Below are positions 15,878 through 23,704 of a stretch of 33,290 nucleotides of DNA, one piece after another; the stretch's first letter is position 1; every line of letters starts with the position of its first letter. The notes beneath the pieces were generated by a model. It was not told where the DNA came from, did not search any database, and was given only the letters and a program-made list of their open reading frames with translations. Source of the stretch: DATJGR01 sp035494855 (GTDB lineage Bacteria > Pseudomonadota > Gammaproteobacteria > Pseudomonadales > Azotimanducaceae); the NCBI GenBank assembly GCA_035494855.1, contig DATJGR010000336.1, positions 1 to 33,290 of the forward strand, given 5' to 3'. A program made the position numbers and the translations under genes.

Positions 15878-16600
15878 ATGGGCCGCATTTTCGAAGTTAG
15901 AAAGCACACGATGTTCGCGCGCTGGAATCGCATGGCGAAACAGTTCGCGAAGATCAACAAAGACATCACCATCGCGGTCAGATCCGGCGGCTCAGACCCG
16001 AACAGCAATCCTGCCCTGCGCCGCGTGATGCAGAACGCACGCGCGGTCAACATGCCGAAAGACAAGGTCGAGGCCGCCATCCGGCGCGCATCCGGCGCGG
16101 ATGCGAAAGACTACGAGGTGGTGATCTACGAAGGCTACGCGCCGCACGGTGTCGCAGTGATCGTCGAGGCAGCTACCGACAACACCAAGCGCACTGTCGC
16201 CAGCGTGCGCAGCATCTTCAGCAAACACGGCGGCAACCTCGGAACCACCGGCGCGGTCGAATTCATGTTCAAGCGCATGGGGGTGTTCAGGTTGAACCCG
16301 GACGGGATCGATCAGGACGACCTGGAGTTGTATCTGATCGACCATGGTCTCGAAGAGATGGGCGAGAGCACGGGCGAGAAGGGCGAGCTACAACTGGTCG
16401 TGCGGTGCGCGTTCGAAGAGTTCGGTCACGTGCAGAAAGCGCTCGAAGAGCGCGGCTTGACGCCGATTTCAGCCGAGCACGAATACGTCTGTATCGCACC
16501 GATGACGTTGCCGGAAGAGCAGGCGAACGAAGCGCTCGAACTGATCGACAAGCTCGAACAGGACGATGACGTGCAGCGGGTATTCCACACCGTCGCTTGA
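15878..16600 (+). CDS. YebC/TACO1-family protein (non-canonical N-terminal class)
   Basis: A 240-residue YebC/PmpR/TACO1-family protein. Family hallmarks are RRVMQNARAVNMPKDKVEAA (about 49-68), YEGYAPHGVAVIVEAATDN, FSKHGGNLGTTGAVEFMF and the last LIDKLEQDDDVQRVFHT. Members have been described as transcription factors and as ribosome-associated helpers of translation through stalling sequences. The N-terminus, MGRIFEVRKHTMFARWNRM, differs from the MAGHSKW start of enterobacterial YebC and recalls the version I associate with Bacteroidetes. Start ATG at 15878 has GGGGCC upstream. It ends nine bases from the stop of the convergent TTC38-like gene, with no terminator between. Function of this class is not settled. 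Confidence 0.93.
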   Translation: MGRIFEVRKHTMFARWNRMAKQFAKINKDITIAVRSGGSDPNSNPALRRVMQNARAVNMPKDKVEAAIRRASGADAKDYEVVIYEGYAPHGVAVIVEAATDNTKRTVASVRSIFSKHGGNLGTTGAVEFMFKRMGVFRLNPDGIDQDDLELYLIDHGLEEMGESTGEKGELQLVVRCAFEEFGHVQKALEERGLTPISAEHEYVCIAPMTLPEEQANEALELIDKLEQDDDVQRVFHTVA

Positions 16601-16608
16601 GGCGGCGT

Positions 16609-17928
16609 TCAGTTCGCGCGGGCCAGCAACCGCCATCCCCACGCACTCGCCGGCTTCAGGGTGGTCCGTTCCGCTATCAGGTGGCGCGCCAGACTGTGCC
16701 GATTCGACCGCAAGGCCGCCTCAATCAGTGTCAGCGTGATCACATCGCGTTGTGCGTGGCTGCCGCCGAACGCGCTCGCGCGGTCGCGAACCGGTAACGC
16801 GAGTTCGATGGTGGCGGCGTAGTCGCCGTCCGCGAAAGCCAGCATCGCTTTCGCGAGCGGCAGGCCGACGTTGCGGGTCATGTTGCCGTTGCTGCCGCGG
16901 ATTTCGGGCGCGGTCTGCTCGAGATGGGCTATCAGGTCGCGCGCCTCATCGCGTTCGTTGGCGAGACAGAAAGCCATCACGGCATGCACGTCGTTGAAGG
17001 CATAGTACCCCCGCTCTTCGCGCGAGCGATTGCGCCACACGTCTGCGAGCCTGTCCGGACGCGCACCGAGCGACACACCTTCGAGGTTCAGCCGCCACAG
17101 CAGCGAGGTGGCGTCCACCAGGACCACGCAGAGGTCGAGCGGCCTCGGGTACACGCTGGAATCGTATAGCGCCAGAACTGCGTCGTACTCCTGCCGATCG
17201 AGCCGATATAGCGCCAGGTGCCAGAAGTTGTGAAATGCGAAGCCGTTATCCGGCGCCCAGTCGTCGCGTCGTCCTTCGAGCCAAGCGATGCCATCGTCGA
17301 TGCGACCGGTCATTTCCATCACGTGGGTCACGGCGTGAACGGCCCAGCCGTCGCGCGGCTCCAGTTCCAGCGCGCGGCGGCCGGCCGATTCGGCTTCGGC
17401 GTATTGATTGCACTCCTCGAGCCCGAACGCGTGCATGCCCAGCAGGTACGAATAGGCGGGCACGCCAACGTCCCAACGCGACAGCACCCGCGCGACGCGA
17501 TTGCGGAGGTTCAAAGCGTCGCCGCGATAAAAGTCGAAGAGGTGCGCCGTTTGCAGCGCGAAGATGTCGCGCGGGTGCTCGGCCAACACCGCGTCGTATG
17601 CGGCGCACGCGGCGTGCCAGTCGCCGTTCACGAGCAGGCGGGTCGCGCGAATCAGCCCCTTCTCGCGATCGTTGGCGGAGCCGGCCAACGTTTCTGCTCT
17701 GCGCAGGCTGCGGTCCGCGTCGGCGACCACGCGACGTTCACCGGAGGTCATCAATACGGCGGAACGGAAAACGTGCCCGAGCACGAAGTCTTCGTGTTCG
17801 GTCAAAACGGCGTCGATCTTTGCGATCGGATCGCCGACATAGTTCTGATAGCTGCGCAGGGACGCTTCGTATCCTTCGAGCTGCGCCGGGTTGGAGCAGG
17901 AGACCGGCGTGCCGCGGGCGTCGTTCAT
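16609..17928 (-). CDS. TTC38-like tetratricopeptide-repeat protein
   Basis: A 439-residue protein resembling the TTC38 family of TPR proteins. Family-like landmarks are the early HEDFVLGHVFRSAVL, GDWHAACAAYDAVLAEHPRD, SYLLGMHAFGLEECN, RDGWAVHAVTHVMEMTGR, AFHNFWHLALYRLD and FNDVHAVMAF. The His residues in HAVTHVMEM and FWHLALY are typical of the family but no activity is known. No signal peptide or membrane helix, so cytoplasmic. Start ATG at 17928 follows GGAGGAG by five bases. It sits 38 bp after the histidine kinase gene on the same strand and is likely the third gene of the response-regulator operon, so it may be part of the response. Confidence 0.88.
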   Translation of the reverse strand: MNDARGTPVSCSNPAQLEGYEASLRSYQNYVGDPIAKIDAVLTEHEDFVLGHVFRSAVLMTSGERRVVADADRSLRRAETLAGSANDREKGLIRATRLLVNGDWHAACAAYDAVLAEHPRDIFALQTAHLFDFYRGDALNLRNRVARVLSRWDVGVPAYSYLLGMHAFGLEECNQYAEAESAGRRALELEPRDGWAVHAVTHVMEMTGRIDDGIAWLEGRRDDWAPDNGFAFHNFWHLALYRLDRQEYDAVLALYDSSVYPRPLDLCVVLVDATSLLWRLNLEGVSLGARPDRLADVWRNRSREERGYYAFNDVHAVMAFCLANERDEARDLIAHLEQTAPEIRGSNGNMTRNVGLPLAKAMLAFADGDYAATIELALPVRDRASAFGGSHAQRDVITLTLIEAALRSNRHSLARHLIAERTTLKPASAWGWRLLARAN

Positions 17929-17966
17929 GGTCGCTCCTCCTGGATTGCCGGGGCAGTATGCCATCG

Positions 17967-19253
17967 TCAATGCGGCGCGCGATTCAGTTCCACGCGCACG
18001 GCGAATCCGCCCGGTCGATCGACGAACGTGAGGCGACCGCCATGCCGCGTCACCACGGTGTGCGCGATGGCGAGACCGAGCCCGGTGCCGCCGGTGGTTC
18101 GGTTGCGCGACTGTTCGACGCGCTGGAACGGCTGCAACACGCGCTCACGGTCCTGTGCGGGAATGCCCGGACCGCGATCGGCGATCTCGATCACCGCGCG
18201 GGTTCCGTCGTCCGTCAGCGTCAGCATGATGTCGGCTTCGCCTCCGTACCGCACCGCGTTGTCGATCAGGTTCGTGAATGCCCGCCGCAGCGCGGTGGGC
18301 CTGCCGTCGATCACGCAGTGGATCGGGCCGTGGTAATCGCAGCGATGTCCCAGCCCGCGTGCGTCGTCGGCCAGCGTGTCGAGCAACGTGGCGAGGTCGA
18401 GCGCGATGGCGGGTTCCTCGGCACGATCTTCGCGGGAGAACGCGAGCACCGAGTCGAGCAGGCGCGTCATCTGCGCAACGTCTTCGCGCGCCCGCGCCTG
18501 CTGATCCGGATCGGATACGTACTCGAGGCGCATGGCCAATCGTGTCAGTTGTGTGCGGATGTCGTGCGAGACCGCGGCCAGGATGTGCGTGCGCTCGTCG
18601 AGATACGCGCGCACGCGCCGCGACATCTCGTTGAACGCCGCGGCGACGCGGCGCACTTCGCGCGGACCGGTTTCCGCGAGCGCAGGCGCCGCAAGGTTGC
18701 GGCCCAACGCTTCTGCGGCCTCGGCAAAACGCGGCAGATGCCGCACGGAACGACGGGTGGCCCAAAGGACGAGCGCCACGACCACCAGCGTGGTCAGCGT
18801 TCCGATGAACGCCGGGCGGCGGTGCGCCGTCAAGCCGGCGCCGTCGGCGCGCACCACGAGATAGTCCCGCGCGCGCGGCACCACGACCGTCACGGTGCTC
18901 TGATCCGATAGCGCGATCCGCGCATCGCCGGCGCCTGCCTCGAGCAGATGCGCATCGAGCGCCGCGGCGATTTCGGCGGCGTGGCGCCAGGTAGAGGAGG
19001 GTAGCCGCGGCTCGGTCGATGTCAGCGACGCCTGGAAATCCGGCGCGGAAACCGCGGCCAGCAGCCGCGGTTGCTGGGCCGCCGCTACCTCGCCGAGCAA
19101 CCGGTCGAGGGCAATGGCGCGATCCGCCACCGACGTTGCGTACGCCGCCGTCACCGAGACGCTCTCGTCATGAATGCGAATGCCGTGCGCAATCAGTTCG
19201 ATCGCGAGGAATCCGGCCACGATGATCCACGCGATGCGTGCAAACTGGCTCAC
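17967..19253 (-). CDS. Sensor histidine kinase (EnvZ-like)
   Basis: A 428-residue inner-membrane sensor kinase. TM1 is about 5-23, a periplasmic domain about 24-148, TM2 about 149-166, then a HAMP region, a dimerisation domain with phospho-acceptor H230 (SHDIRTQL), N box NLIDNAVRYG, G1 DRGPGIP and G2 GGTGLGLAIAH. In the H box the usual Pro of HDLRTPL is Gln. Start GTG at 19253 lies four bases after the regulator's stop with AAGGGG seven bases upstream. It phosphorylates the OmpR-type regulator encoded just upstream. The neighbouring His-rich periplasmic protein hints at metal or envelope stress sensing (inference). Confidence 0.95.
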   Translation of the reverse strand: MSQFARIAWIIVAGFLAIELIAHGIRIHDESVSVTAAYATSVADRAIALDRLLGEVAAAQQPRLLAAVSAPDFQASLTSTEPRLPSSTWRHAAEIAAALDAHLLEAGAGDARIALSDQSTVTVVVPRARDYLVVRADGAGLTAHRRPAFIGTLTTLVVVALVLWATRRSVRHLPRFAEAAEALGRNLAAPALAETGPREVRRVAAAFNEMSRRVRAYLDERTHILAAVSHDIRTQLTRLAMRLEYVSDPDQQARAREDVAQMTRLLDSVLAFSREDRAEEPAIALDLATLLDTLADDARGLGHRCDYHGPIHCVIDGRPTALRRAFTNLIDNAVRYGGEADIMLTLTDDGTRAVIEIADRGPGIPAQDRERVLQPFQRVEQSRNRTTGGTGLGLAIAHTVVTRHGGRLTFVDRPGGFAVRVELNRAPH

Positions 19254-19257
19254 GCCG

Positions 19258-19998
19258 TCACCCCTTCGTAGACTTGTCTGAAAGGACGGCGACCGCGGGC
19301 GCAAACAGGTAACCGCCGCCGCGAACGGTCTTGATCAGTAAGGGTTGGGCAGGATCGACTTCCAGCTTGCGGCGCAGTCGCGACAGCTGCACGTCTACGC
19401 TGCGGTCGAATGCGGCGGCAGAACGACCCTTCGTCAGATCGAGCAGCTGGTCGCGCGACAACACCTGGCCGGCATTGCGCGCGAGCGCCACGAGAAGATC
19501 GAATTCCCCCGCCGTCAGGCTCACCAGCGCGCCACCCGTGTCGTACAACTCGCGGCGCGCCGGCATTAACTGCCAGCCTTCGAACGCCAATCGTTCGGAC
19601 GGATCGGAGCGGTGCACCGGCACGAGCGCGGATGCACGGCGCAGCACCGCCCGGACACGCGCCAGCAGTTCGCGCGGCGCAAAGGGCTTGACGACATAGT
19701 CGTCGGCACCCATTTCGAGGCCGATGATGCGATCGGTCTCTTCGGCTGCAGCGGTGAGGAAAATGACCGGAATCTGCGTTTGCGCACGCAGCGTGCGGCA
19801 GAGGCTCAGCCCGTCTTCCCCCGGCATCATGATGTCGAGCACGATCAGGTCGAAGTGACCACGAGCGAGGGCGGTGTGCATCGCAGCGCCGTTGCGCGCG
19901 GTATCCACCGCGTAGCCGTGTCGACCGATGAAGTCCGCCAGCAGCGCGCGAATGTCGGGATCGTCGTCGACGATGAGAATGCGTTGCGGGTCGGACAT
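19258..19998 (-). CDS. OmpR-family response regulator
   Basis: A 246-residue two-component regulator. The receiver domain has the acidic pocket D11-D12-D13, phospho-acceptor D55 (IVLDIMMPGEDG), T82 and K104 (VVKPF). The C-terminal winged helix has LTAGEFDLLVALARN, a recognition region FDRSVDVQLSRLRRKLE, and the wing TVRGGGYLF. Start ATG at 19998 is fixed by receiver homology; a longer frame to 20640 runs antisense to the next gene. A TATAAT box (20006-20011) lies so close that transcription would begin at or next to the ATG, suggesting a leaderless message. Two GTAAC-N5-GTTAC-like sites lie upstream and may be its own binding sites. Confidence 0.96.
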   Translation of the reverse strand: MSDPQRILIVDDDPDIRALLADFIGRHGYAVDTARNGAAMHTALARGHFDLIVLDIMMPGEDGLSLCRTLRAQTQIPVIFLTAAAEETDRIIGLEMGADDYVVKPFAPRELLARVRAVLRRASALVPVHRSDPSERLAFEGWQLMPARRELYDTGGALVSLTAGEFDLLVALARNAGQVLSRDQLLDLTKGRSAAAFDRSVDVQLSRLRRKLEVDPAQPLLIKTVRGGGYLFAPAVAVLSDKSTKG

Positions 19999-20005
19999 GC
20001 GGCGG

Positions 20006-20011
20006 ATTATA
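20006..20011 (-). promoter_or_regulatory. Consensus -10 box before the response regulator gene
   Basis: TATAAT on the minus strand, ending eight bases before the regulator's ATG. There is no standard -35 at 17 bp; TTACAC, 19 bp upstream, lies within the nearer GTAAC site, as in promoters activated by an OmpR-family protein bound at -35. Confidence 0.6.
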
Positions 20012-20031
20012 GGAAGCCGGACCGCGCGCAG

Positions 20032-20076
20032 TGTAACGGACTGTTTCGACGAGGCCTCCTGTAACGCACTGTTACC
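20032..20076. promoter_or_regulatory. Paired palindromic/direct-repeat operator
   Basis: Two 14-bp direct repeats, TGTAACGGACTGTT (20032-20045) and TGTAACGCACTGTT (20060-20073), differ at one base and start 28 bp apart. Each is also a palindrome: GTAAC-N5-GTTAC is perfect in the second (20061-20075) and has one mismatch in the first (20033-20047). They lie between the regulator gene and the divergent His-rich protein gene. The first overlaps the regulator's -35 position; the second would overlap a -35 for the other gene (GTTACC 20071-20076, 17 bp before the weak -10 CATGCT at 20094-20099). The likely binder is the OmpR-type regulator itself. Confidence 0.7.
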
Positions 20077-20154
20077 GTTCGACGCGCGGGCGTCATGCTC
20101 GAAGCCAGGTGCGGCACTACGGTGGGCTTCCCGACACAGAGAGACGGAGACGTC

Positions 20155-20655
20155 ATGAACAAGACCACAGTTGCTTCGGCGCTGAGCGCGCTCGTCGTGC
20201 TGGCGGCCATTGCATTCGCAGTGCGCACCGCCGTTGCGGAACCCGGCCCCGTTCTGGCGACGGCCAGCGCGCTCTGGCACGGACATGGACACGGTCCCGG
20301 TCACGGAATGGCGCGCGCGTGTGCGCATCTCGACGATGAACACATCGCCGATCATGCGGCCGGATTGAACCGTTGGGTCACTGACGAGCTGACGCTCGAC
20401 GAACCGCAATCTGCCGCGCTGGCGGCGGTGACGGAAACGCTCGGCGAATGGGCCGTCGATATGCGCCCGGTGTGCGCAATGCCGCTCGACGGTGCACCGG
20501 CTCACGTCGCGGCGGCGGTACGCGCCACACAGACGACGGACCTCGCGTTGCAGCGCTTCGCCGGCGCGTTCGACGCGTTCTATGCGACGTTGACGCCGGA
20601 ACAGCGCACCAAGCTCGACGGCTGGTTCGCGCATCGGCACGGCAGCGAGTCGTGA
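20155..20655 (+). CDS. Periplasmic His-rich Spy/CpxP-like LTxxQ protein
   Basis: A 166-residue exported helical protein. A signal peptide with cleavage after AVA (about residue 28) is followed by a His cluster (H42, H44, H46, H50 in HGHGHGPGH) fit to bind metal, then helices with an LTxxQ motif at 146-150 (LTPEQRTKLDGWF). LTxxQ and small size are typical of the Spy/CpxP/ZraP chaperone and sensor family. Two cysteines (56, 107) could form a disulfide. Start ATG at 20155 has GGAG six bases upstream. It is divergent from the two-component system across the paired operators, so it is a probable target and modulator of that system. Its stop overlaps the next gene's GTG (GTGA). Confidence 0.88.
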   Translation: MNKTTVASALSALVVLAAIAFAVRTAVAEPGPVLATASALWHGHGHGPGHGMARACAHLDDEHIADHAAGLNRWVTDELTLDEPQSAALAAVTETLGEWAVDMRPVCAMPLDGAPAHVAAAVRATQTTDLALQRFAGAFDAFYATLTPEQRTKLDGWFAHRHGSES

Positions 20656-21098
20656 GTCCGCGCCGCATCAATCCGCCGCATTACTTCGCGCTCGCAATTG
20701 TGATGATGATCGCCATGGCGTGGTTGCCCGGTGCGGCCGTTCTGGCGCCCCCCTGGCACTACGCAGGAGCAATCGTGCTGGCGTGCGGCGTCGCGATCGC
20801 GGTGGTGGCCTCGCGGCAGTTCGCGGTCGTTGGCACCAACATCGTGCCGCTGACGCGTTCGTCGGTGCTGGTGACGAACGGCGCATTTGCGTTGACGCGC
20901 AACCCGATGTACCTGGGCATGGTGCTGGCGCTGATCGGTATCGCGCTGCTGTTGAACGGGCCGTGGCCGTGGCTGGTACCGTGCGGCTTCGTGGCGCTGC
21001 TGTATCTGCACTTCATCCGCCACGAAGAGGCGCTGATGGCGCAGACGTTCGGCGACGCCTATCTGCAGTACAAGCAGCGCGTGCGGCGCTGGGTTTAG
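20652..21098 (+). CDS. Small membrane methyltransferase (ICMT/PEMT-like)
   Basis: A 148-residue integral membrane protein with about four hydrophobic segments. The C-terminal half has the family pattern of isoprenylcysteine carboxyl/phospholipid methyltransferase-like proteins: RNPMYLGMVLALIG, then HFIRHEEALMAQTFGDAYLQYKQRV split by a few residues, in which the Arg-Asn-Pro-Met-Tyr and Glu-Glu are the SAM-site residues. Start GTG at 20652 overlaps the stop of the His-rich protein gene (GTGA), so the two are coupled. Bacterial members have few known substrates; lipid or membrane-linked methylation is likely. Whether it serves the envelope stress response of the neighbouring system is inference. 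Confidence 0.88.
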   Translation: MSPRRINPPHYFALAIVMMIAMAWLPGAAVLAPPWHYAGAIVLACGVAIAVVASRQFAVVGTNIVPLTRSSVLVTNGAFALTRNPMYLGMVLALIGIALLLNGPWPWLVPCGFVALLYLHFIRHEEALMAQTFGDAYLQYKQRVRRWV

Positions 21099-21112
21099 CG
21101 AGGCGCCGTACG

Positions 21113-22417
21113 TCACTGCGCGATGTAGCGCGTTGGTTGATTCTGGTTCCACGGCTGGTACTGCGACGAGAAACGGATTCGGTCGGCGATCGGTGGATGA
21201 TCGAACGCCCACATCACGTAGAGCGGATTCGGATCCGGGTAGGAAAGCGCTTTCTCGCCCAGCTTCTGGAACGCGTGCGCAGCGACCTGCGGCGAATCCG
21301 GAACGAGCCCGTGAATGACTTCCAGTCCGTAGATGTCGGCCTGATGTTCCAGGTGGCGCTGGAACGCAGCGCCCACCGGCTGGCCCGCCAGCGAGAACAC
21401 GTTGAGCAACAGCAGGATCACGGGCAGCGACGCCCAGTCGCCGAGTTCGCGCACGCTCCACCGTTTGCCCCATCGCGCGATCACACCGTCGGCGAACCGA
21501 TGAGCCAGATACAGCGCCAGCAGCAGTCCCAGAGTCGTGAAACCGAGCGACATCCAGATGTGATTCAGCACGTAGTGGCCCTGTTCGTGTCCGAACACGA
21601 ACAGCGTCTCCGGAATCGTCATGTCACGCGACGTGTTGTCCCACACCACCACGCGTTTACTCGCGCCGATGCCGGTGACGTAAGCGTTGTACGTGGTCAC
21701 CTTGTCGCTCGCCTGCATCTCGAACATCCGCGATCGATCGATCTGCAAACCGCCGCGATGCATCACCTTCTCGAGTTCGGGCAACAGCTGCGGTTGCTTC
21801 GTCTCGAGCGGTTCGAAGTGATTGAACAGCGGCGCGATGAACACCGGCTGGATCAACACCAACAGCAATACAACGGGAATCGTCGCGAGCCAGCCGTAGA
21901 ACCACCAGCGCCGCGGACTGCGGCGCAGGAACGCGTACAGTCCCCAGACGAACAGCGTCGCGATGAGCGTGCCGATGAGTTCGCCCTTGATCCAGTCCCA
22001 GAACCACGATCCCCAAGTCTGCACGGAGAGTCCGTAGCTCAGCTGCAGCTCGTGGCCATAGAGGCTGAACGGAAGCGTGAGAATGTCGATCAGGATCAGA
22101 AGCAGCGGCGCGAAAATGATCACCTGTACGAAGCGGCGCGAGCTCACCCGTTCCGCGAAATCGCGAATGCGCGCGCTGACGCGAAGCGCCAGCAGCACGA
22201 CGAGAAGGACAATGCCATAAAGAGTGCCGAACAGGTTGATCGTCACGCCGGTGCGGTACAGCGCGTGCGCCTTCTCGAGCTTGTCCGGCGGCAACCGATA
22301 TTCCTCGATCGGAGTTCCTTCGATCACCGCCGCCGCCCCATCCGGCGCATCGGTAGCGAGCGCATGTTGGGCGCTGGTGAGAAACATCACCAAGGTCAGC
22401 ATACGGCCGAGTTTCAT
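21113..22417 (-). CDS. M48-family membrane zinc metalloprotease (Ste24-like)
   Basis: A 434-residue inner-membrane protease of family M48. A signal-like N-terminus precedes several membrane helices (about 58-80, 97-118, 147-163, 175-197, 288-305 and 330-346). The zinc motif is HEQGH at 277-281 and the third ligand E357 is in EHQADIYG (ExxAD). The loop PVFIAPLFNHFEPLE is typical of the CaaX-protease/Ste24 branch. In bacteria these enzymes probably clear damaged membrane proteins. Start ATG at 22417 has GGAGAG upstream. It ends 15 bp from the stop of the convergent ICMT-like gene and lies 25 bp after the P450 gene on the same strand. Confidence 0.94.
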   Translation of the reverse strand: MKLGRMLTLVMFLTSAQHALATDAPDGAAAVIEGTPIEEYRLPPDKLEKAHALYRTGVTINLFGTLYGIVLLVVLLALRVSARIRDFAERVSSRRFVQVIIFAPLLLILIDILTLPFSLYGHELQLSYGLSVQTWGSWFWDWIKGELIGTLIATLFVWGLYAFLRRSPRRWWFYGWLATIPVVLLLVLIQPVFIAPLFNHFEPLETKQPQLLPELEKVMHRGGLQIDRSRMFEMQASDKVTTYNAYVTGIGASKRVVVWDNTSRDMTIPETLFVFGHEQGHYVLNHIWMSLGFTTLGLLLALYLAHRFADGVIARWGKRWSVRELGDWASLPVILLLLNVFSLAGQPVGAAFQRHLEHQADIYGLEVIHGLVPDSPQVAAHAFQKLGEKALSYPDPNPLYVMWAFDHPPIADRIRFSSQYQPWNQNQPTRYIAQ

Positions 22418-22441
22418 CTGCTCTCTCCGGTCAAGGTGGCT

Positions 22442-23653
22442 TCAGGCGCGGGTTCGAATGCGATATTCGGTGAGCCCGCGGAAGCCGGGAATCGCGCGAT
22501 AGCGCGCTTCGCCGGGCGCAGGCAACAGCACCGGATAACGATCCAGCACGGCGCGGATAGTCTCCTGCGCCTCGGCACGCGCGAGTGGCGCGCCGAGACA
22601 GAAGTGGCGCCCGCCGCCGAACGATTGGTGGTGCGTGTCCGCGCGTTCGATGTCGAAACGATCGGGATCGGGATACACGGACGGGTCGCGGTTCGCCGCT
22701 GCGAGCGAAACGCCGATCGATTGCTTCGGATGCACCGGGCAACCGTGAACCTCAACGGGGCGATTGGCGATGCGGCCGGAACCGATGACGGGCGAGTCGC
22801 AGCGCAACATTTCTTCCACCGCGTTCTCGAGCAGGTCGGGGCGGACGCGCAGCTTCGCGAGCTCGTTGGGATGCTCGAGCAGCGCGCGCATCCCGTTGCC
22901 GATCAGGTCGGTCGTGGTGACGTTGCCGGCGATCAGCAGCAGGTTGCATTGCATGACGATTTCATCGTCGTTCATCGAATCGCCGCCTTCGGTGGCCTGC
23001 ACCATCGCGCTGATCAGATCCTGTCCCGGCGTAGCGCGGCACGAGGAGATCGCCTTGCGGAAACACACATCTAGCGCGGCTTGCGCGTTTGCCGCGATTT
23101 CGGCTTCTTCGGCGCTTCGCATCACGTTGAAGAACGCCGAGACCACCGCGTTCGACCAGGTCTTGAAGTCGTCCTGCTGGCGCGCGTCGATGCCGAGCAT
23201 TTCGGCGATGACGATCACTGGCAACGGCGCGGCGATACGATCCATCAGGTCGAACTCCGTGTCTTCGATCGCGTCGAGCAGTTCGTTCGCGATGGCTGCG
23301 ATGCGGGGCCGCATCGTCTCCACGGCTTTCGGTGTGAACGCTTTGTTGACGAGGCTGCGCAGGCGACGGTGGTCCGGGTCGTCGAGAAACAGCATCGACG
23401 GCGCCTGATCGCCGGCGAGTTGGAAGCGCGCGATGAGGGAATCGGGATCGGCCTTACGCGGGTCGGACCAGAACGCCTTGTCGCGCAGGATCTCGCGCAC
23501 CTCATCGTGCGTGGTGACGAGCCAGCCGTGAGTCATCTCGTCCCATTGCGCCGGCGCCCCGGCGCGCACCTTGTGCAGCACCGGATAAGGGTCGCGCTGG
23601 AACGTTTGATCGAACGGCGTCAGCGCAAAGCCGGTGGGGGTCGGTTCGGACAC
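22442..23653 (-). CDS. Cytochrome P450
   Basis: A 403-residue soluble bacterial P450 mono-oxygenase. The heme ligand is about C352 in FGGGRHFCLGAPLARAE, the ExxR pair is EMLR (about 281-284), and the I-helix is LLIAGNVTTTDLIG, where the acidic residue usual before the Thr (AGxE/D-T) is Val. The start is GTG at 23653 with GTGGAG six bases upstream; GTG at 23680 is open but has no ribosome-binding site and lies next to a TATACT box. It needs a ferredoxin and reductase not found in this window. It lies between an amidase and a protease gene on the same strand. Substrate unknown; terpenoid, steroid or fatty acid are possible. Confidence 0.95.
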   Translation of the reverse strand: MSEPTPTGFALTPFDQTFQRDPYPVLHKVRAGAPAQWDEMTHGWLVTTHDEVREILRDKAFWSDPRKADPDSLIARFQLAGDQAPSMLFLDDPDHRRLRSLVNKAFTPKAVETMRPRIAAIANELLDAIEDTEFDLMDRIAAPLPVIVIAEMLGIDARQQDDFKTWSNAVVSAFFNVMRSAEEAEIAANAQAALDVCFRKAISSCRATPGQDLISAMVQATEGGDSMNDDEIVMQCNLLLIAGNVTTTDLIGNGMRALLEHPNELAKLRVRPDLLENAVEEMLRCDSPVIGSGRIANRPVEVHGCPVHPKQSIGVSLAAANRDPSVYPDPDRFDIERADTHHQSFGGGRHFCLGAPLARAEAQETIRAVLDRYPVLLPAPGEARYRAIPGFRGLTEYRIRTRA

Positions 23654-23680
23654 TGCAGGCTCCACGGGTAGGTCGGACAC

Positions 23681-23686
23681 AGTATA
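23681..23686 (-). promoter_or_regulatory. Possible -10 box for the P450 gene
   Basis: TATACT on the minus strand (five of six consensus bases) lies 27 bp before the chosen P450 start, in the gap after the amidase stop. No good -35 is seen at 16-18 bp, so support is weak. Confidence 0.3.
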
Positions 23687-23704
23687 GGACTCCGCGCCGC
23701 GCGG

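Noticed and set aside
20720..23074. 784-codon open frame on the plus strand
   Set aside because: It runs antisense to the M48 protease and P450 genes, is rich in Arg, Gln and His with no domain pattern, and arises from the GC-rich codon bias of the real genes.
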